Shown here one piece after another: positions 61,252 to 64,000 of a stretch of 64,000 nucleotides of DNA. Source of the stretch: JAUMBM01 sp964441755 (lineage in GTDB: Bacteria > Bacteroidota > Bacteroidia > Chitinophagales > Saprospiraceae). The position numbers and the translations under genes were made by a program. The notes under the pieces are model-generated. The model ran no database searches. It was not told the origin of the DNA and worked only from the letters and a program-made list of their open reading frames with translations. The stretch's first letter is position 1. The number at the start of each line of letters is the position of its first letter. The DNA is taken from positions 1 through 64,000 of the forward strand of contig CAYTVG010000015.1 in the NCBI GenBank assembly GCA_964441755.1. The letters are read 5' to 3'.

Positions 61252-62271
61252 TCATCCATGTGCATCAAAAGCCAGCCTGGCTGAGGGCTCTGTTGCCTGA
61301 CTGCAAAAGTCTCCCGCCAGGTATTTGAAATGAGCGGCCACGCCTATCATGCCGGCATTATCGGTGCTGTAGGCAAAAGCGGGGATATAGGTATTCCAGC
61401 CCTGTTGTGCACCCAGTGCCAGGAATTGTTTGCGCAGGCCTGAATTGGCGGAGACACCGCCGGCAATGGCGATCTCCCGAATGCCCGTCAGCAGCGCCGC
61501 CTGCTCAAGTTTGTTGAGCAGGATGCTCACGATGCGCTGCTGAATAGAGGCGCAAAGATGAGGAAGCTCTCTTTCTACGAATGAAGGATCCGATTGTTGC
61601 TGTTTTTCGATAAAATACCGGAAGGAAGTCTTGAGGCCGCTGAAGCTGAAGTCCAGCCCGTCGAGCCGGGGTTCCGGAAAATGGTAGCGCGCCTCTCCTT
61701 CGCCGGCCAGCCGGTCAATGTGGGGACCTGCCGGGTAGGGCAGCCCCATAAGCTTGCCGGTTTTGTCAAAAGCTTCACCGGCTGCATCGTCCAGTGTACT
61801 GCCCAATACAACCATCTGCAGCGGGCTGTCGACCCGTACAATCTGGGTGTGCCCCCCCGAAACTGTGAGGCAGAGGAAGGGGAAGGCAGGGACAGGGGGC
61901 TCAGCAAAGTGTGCCAGCACGTGAGCCTGCAAATGGTGTACGTCAATGAGCGGAAGCCCGCGAGACAAGGCAAAAGCCTTGGCAAAAGCTACGCCCACTA
62001 CCAATGAACCCATCAGTCCCGGCCCCCGGGTGAAGGCCACGGCACTTACTTCTGCGGGGCTTATGCCTGCCTGCTGCATAGCAGCCGATACCGTAGGTAC
62101 TATGTTGGCAAGGTGCGCGCGGGAGGCATGTTCGGGTACTACACCACCATATTGCTGATGCACTTGCTGACTGGCAACAACATTGCTCAGGACATGCCCG
62201 TTTTGGACAACCGCGACGGAGGTATCGTCACAGGAAGATTCAATCGCCAGGATATTTATATTGACGGACAT
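61252..62271 (-). CDS. tsaD: tRNA threonylcarbamoyladenosine synthase subunit TsaD
   Basis: The 339-residue ASKHA-fold protein transfers the threonylcarbamoyl group to A37 of ANN-decoding tRNAs together with TsaB and TsaE. It begins ILAIESSCDDTSVAVV. The metal motif is HLQAH (commonly HxEGH in other species; the two histidines are kept), with SGGHTQI, DDAAGEAFDKTGKLMGLPYP and AGGVSANSGLR also intact. Normal length. It is divergent from the small ORF at 62397. Confidence 0.95.
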   Translation of the reverse strand: MSVNINILAIESSCDDTSVAVVQNGHVLSNVVASQQVHQQYGGVVPEHASRAHLANIVPTVSAAMQQAGISPAEVSAVAFTRGPGLMGSLVVGVAFAKAFALSRGLPLIDVHHLQAHVLAHFAEPPVPAFPFLCLTVSGGHTQIVRVDSPLQMVVLGSTLDDAAGEAFDKTGKLMGLPYPAGPHIDRLAGEGEARYHFPEPRLDGLDFSFSGLKTSFRYFIEKQQQSDPSFVERELPHLCASIQQRIVSILLNKLEQAALLTGIREIAIAGGVSANSGLRKQFLALGAQQGWNTYIPAFAYSTDNAGMIGVAAHFKYLAGDFCSQATEPSARLAFDAHG

Positions 62272-62396
62272 CAGAATTGTATTATTTTTGTGCCACCATT
62301 AAGTCAACCACCAAAATACAGTTTTTTTGCATCTGCCTTCTTCAGAGGCTGTGTCAGACTGAGGTGTTGAAAAAAAACTGCTGCAAAAGTAAAGGT

Positions 62397-62486
62397 ATGT
62401 GGCAGACTTTTTACATATTCGCCACCACATTTTGGGGAGGCTTACTGGCCGCCTTGATGTATGCGCAAATTATTTTTATTTATTAA
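62397..62486 (+). CDS. Candidate 29-residue membrane peptide
   Basis: An ATG opens a 29-codon frame starting MWQTFYIFATTFWGG and ending AQIIFIY. It is almost entirely hydrophobic and aromatic, with a GG kink, so it looks like a single membrane helix. It ends 11 bp before the start of the next gene and may be its leader peptide or a small membrane protein of the same operon. Too short to judge by coding statistics. Confidence 0.45.
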   Translation: MWQTFYIFATTFWGGLLAALMYAQIIFIY

Positions 62487-62497
62487 ACAAACCGGAA

Positions 62498-63088
62498 ATG
62501 AGACTGGGTATAAATATCATTCTCCTGCTGATCGCTGCCGCGCTGACCTACCTTTTGTATGACAGCATTAAAGATCCTATTGCGTTCAACAAAGAGCGAC
62601 AAATTCGTGAGCTGGCAGTACAGGAACGCCTGAAGGAAATCCGCAAGTGCCAGGAATTGTTCCGCGATATCACCGGTAAGTTTGCGCACAATTTCGACAC
62701 GCTTCGGGATGTGCTTACCTACGACAGCTTTGCCATCATCGCGGTCATTGGTGATCCTGATGATCCCAACTTCACGGGTGATATCACTTACGATACTACC
62801 TACAAGCGTGCCATTGACTCTGTTTCCGTGCTGGGCTTGTCTGCCAGTCTGGATTCCCTTCGCTATGTTCCTTATGGCGGCGGGGCAATTTTCGACATCC
62901 GTGCTGAGGTCATCGACTACCAGAGTACAGAGGTGCCGGTTGTAGAAGTGGGTGCGCGCCGTAAGGTATTTATGGGCGAGAAGTACTCGAGCAAGTCCTA
63001 CGCCCGTTATGATCAAAAGTATGATCCCGAGAAGCCACTCAAGTTTGGCAATATGGGGGCGCCAAATTTGTCAGGTAATTGGGAGTAA
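62498..63088 (+). CDS. Conserved hypothetical membrane-anchored protein
   Basis: The 196-residue protein has one N-terminal membrane helix (MRLGINIILLLIAAALTYLL), a charged coiled-coil-like stretch (RQIRELAVQERLKEIRKCQE) and a soluble domain. The ATG at 62498 is chosen because the longer frame reads unrelated sequence in front of the helix. I recall similar proteins next to DUF3822 and RsmD genes in Bacteroidota, but not a function. Its stop overlaps the next gene. Confidence 0.8.
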   Translation: MRLGINIILLLIAAALTYLLYDSIKDPIAFNKERQIRELAVQERLKEIRKCQELFRDITGKFAHNFDTLRDVLTYDSFAIIAVIGDPDDPNFTGDITYDTTYKRAIDSVSVLGLSASLDSLRYVPYGGGAIFDIRAEVIDYQSTEVPVVEVGARRKVFMGEKYSSKSYARYDQKYDPEKPLKFGNMGAPNLSGNWE

Positions 63089-63897
63089 GACGAATAGACG
63101 TTGAGGAAGCCCTCAGCCCTTCTCAACTGGCTTCCTCTGCTGCAGCGCTGTCGGTATTCAATGGTATCGACAGCGCTGCTTATGCCATTTTTGACGATGC
63201 CGGTAAGCCTTTGGTATTTCGTGCTTTCGACTTCACGGCCAACGCACACTGGATCGATAAGGATGGTTACAGCCATCTTCCTTTTCGCCGGATACACATG
63301 GCCTGGTGCGGACAGCAGTCAGTCTTGGTGCCGGCTCGCTTGTTCGATCCTTCCCGGCCGGCTTTGTATTTGCAACAGATAACCCAATTGTCCGCGGACA
63401 GTCAGGTACTCAGTGAGCCTGTTCCCGGGCTGGATGCCTACCTGGTTTTTTCCTTCCCACAGGCAGTAGCGCGTCACTGGTCGCAGCGCTATCCACACTG
63501 GCGATACTGGCATATTCTCAGCGTGTTGCTGCCGCGCTTTCACCGGCATGCACAACAGCTGCAGGAAGAGGTTATGCACGCCTTTTTTCAGGGGAATGAC
63601 TTGCGTGTGTTCGTTTGGCGCGATGGCAGGCTGTTGCTGTCCAATGTGTTTACTTGTCCTACAGCCAAAGATTTTCTTTATTTCTGCTTGCTGGCTATTG
63701 ACCTGACAGGCTGCAACATTGCCGAGATTAAGGTCTTCCTGCTAGGCGAGCTCACACAAGAGGGGGATGTATATGCTCTGCTGCGCCGGTATATCAGCCG
63801 ACTGGAGTTTATGTCTGCAGAAGTCGGCACTAAACCCTTGGGCGACCTGCCTCCACACGGCTATCTGGCGTATAGTTGGTTGTCAGAGCAGCCCTAA
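63079..63897 (+). CDS. DUF3822 protein
   Basis: The 272-residue protein matches DUF3822, an actin-like-fold family in Bacteroidota found next to rsmD. Visible parts are YAIFDDAGKPLVFRAFDF, FSFPQAVARHWSQRYP and LRVFVWRDGRLLLSN. The start is TTG at 63079, overlapping the upstream gene by 10 bp, because no ATG occurs before residue 70. The overlap suggests translational coupling. Function unknown. Confidence 0.85.
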   Translation: MGVRRIDVEEALSPSQLASSAAALSVFNGIDSAAYAIFDDAGKPLVFRAFDFTANAHWIDKDGYSHLPFRRIHMAWCGQQSVLVPARLFDPSRPALYLQQITQLSADSQVLSEPVPGLDAYLVFSFPQAVARHWSQRYPHWRYWHILSVLLPRFHRHAQQLQEEVMHAFFQGNDLRVFVWRDGRLLLSNVFTCPTAKDFLYFCLLAIDLTGCNIAEIKVFLLGELTQEGDVYALLRRYISRLEFMSAEVGTKPLGDLPPHGYLAYSWLSEQP

Positions 63898-63917
63898 TTT
63901 TTTCCCAATCACACATC

Positions 63918-64000
63918 ATGAGAATCATAGGGGGTACTTTCAAAGGCCGGCGATTTAATCCGCCGGCAGATAACTGGCCTACCAGGCCTACAACCGACTA
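63918..64000 (+). CDS. rsmD: 16S rRNA (guanine966-N2)-methyltransferase RsmD, 5' part
   Basis: The first 27 codons are visible and run off the right edge. MRIIGGTFKGRRFNPP and WPTRPTTD match the conserved RsmD N-terminus, which is followed by the P-TD-RE motif. The enzyme methylates G966 of 16S rRNA. The position after DUF3822 is as expected for the phylum. Confidence 0.88.
   Translation, partial: MRIIGGTFKGRRFNPPADNWPTRPTTD

Overview
The window is from a Bacteroidota genome of fairly high GC, most likely a marine, Saprospiria-like (Lewinella/Phaeodactylibacter-type) bacterium; that rank is inference. The evidence seen is: two proteins with type IX secretion C-terminal domains, two SusC/SusD pairs plus another TonB-dependent receptor, several exact TAnnTTTG -7 promoter boxes typical of the phylum, DUF5690, DUF3822 and DUF5916 proteins, and large lipoproteins joining TPRs to a C-terminal HTH. 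No rRNA, tRNA, insertion sequence, phage or CRISPR array was recognised.

Layout. 1-797: end of a T9SS-exported dockerin/cohesin-like protein. 999-3523: SGNH esterase, VOC protein and AP-superfamily phosphodiesterase. 3720-10808: a Sus-type glycan locus, with SusC and SusD (the SusD carrying a SusE/F-like insertion) divergent from a secreted five-module SusE/F-like protein. 11001-12881: secreted purple-acid-phosphatase-like enzyme. 13082-22191: an apparent aminophosphonate locus (DUF5690 permease, PhnX-like hydrolase, TIGR03364-type FAD oxidoreductase, a second SusC/SusD pair, PhnZ-like HD oxygenase). 22195-32732: FkbM methyltransferase, isocitrate dehydrogenase, DUF5916 protein, Dps, ABC-F ATPase, TonB receptor. 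32891-36794: YnjBCD-like ABC importer with a split permease. 36990-42045: radical SAM enzyme, PEP carboxylase, GH53 galactanase. 42204-46385: DevBCA-TolC-like exporter operon. 46533-49641: aldehyde dehydrogenase and DUF779 gene, divergent from an AraC regulator. 50096-53973: two paralogous TPR/HTH lipoproteins. 54503-64000: uncharacterised LolA-like protein, YgiQ radical SAM protein, NamZ muramidase, DnaQ/GIY-YIG nuclease, DUF697-SHOCT protein, TsaD, a 29-residue membrane peptide, a conserved membrane-anchored protein, DUF3822 and the start of RsmD.

The most interesting functional unit is 13082-22191. Its parts could form a complete outer-membrane-to-cytosol route for an aminophosphonate: SusC/D for outer membrane uptake, DUF5690 for inner membrane transport, FAD oxidase plus PhnX-like hydrolase as one branch and PhnZ-like oxygenase as another, all releasing phosphate. 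It lies next to two extracytoplasmic phosphatase-like genes, so much of 2.4-22 kb may serve phosphorus acquisition.

Two non-coding patterns stand out. First, almost every intergenic gap holds long, near-perfect palindromes, usually in pairs, with recurrent cores (GGCGGC-loop-GCCGCC, or an A/T-rich arm around TTC or GAA). Second, three unrelated genes (VOC protein, YnjC-like permease 2, radical SAM enzyme) have their last codons and stop codon tandemly duplicated downstream, in copies that still read as the same C-terminal peptide.
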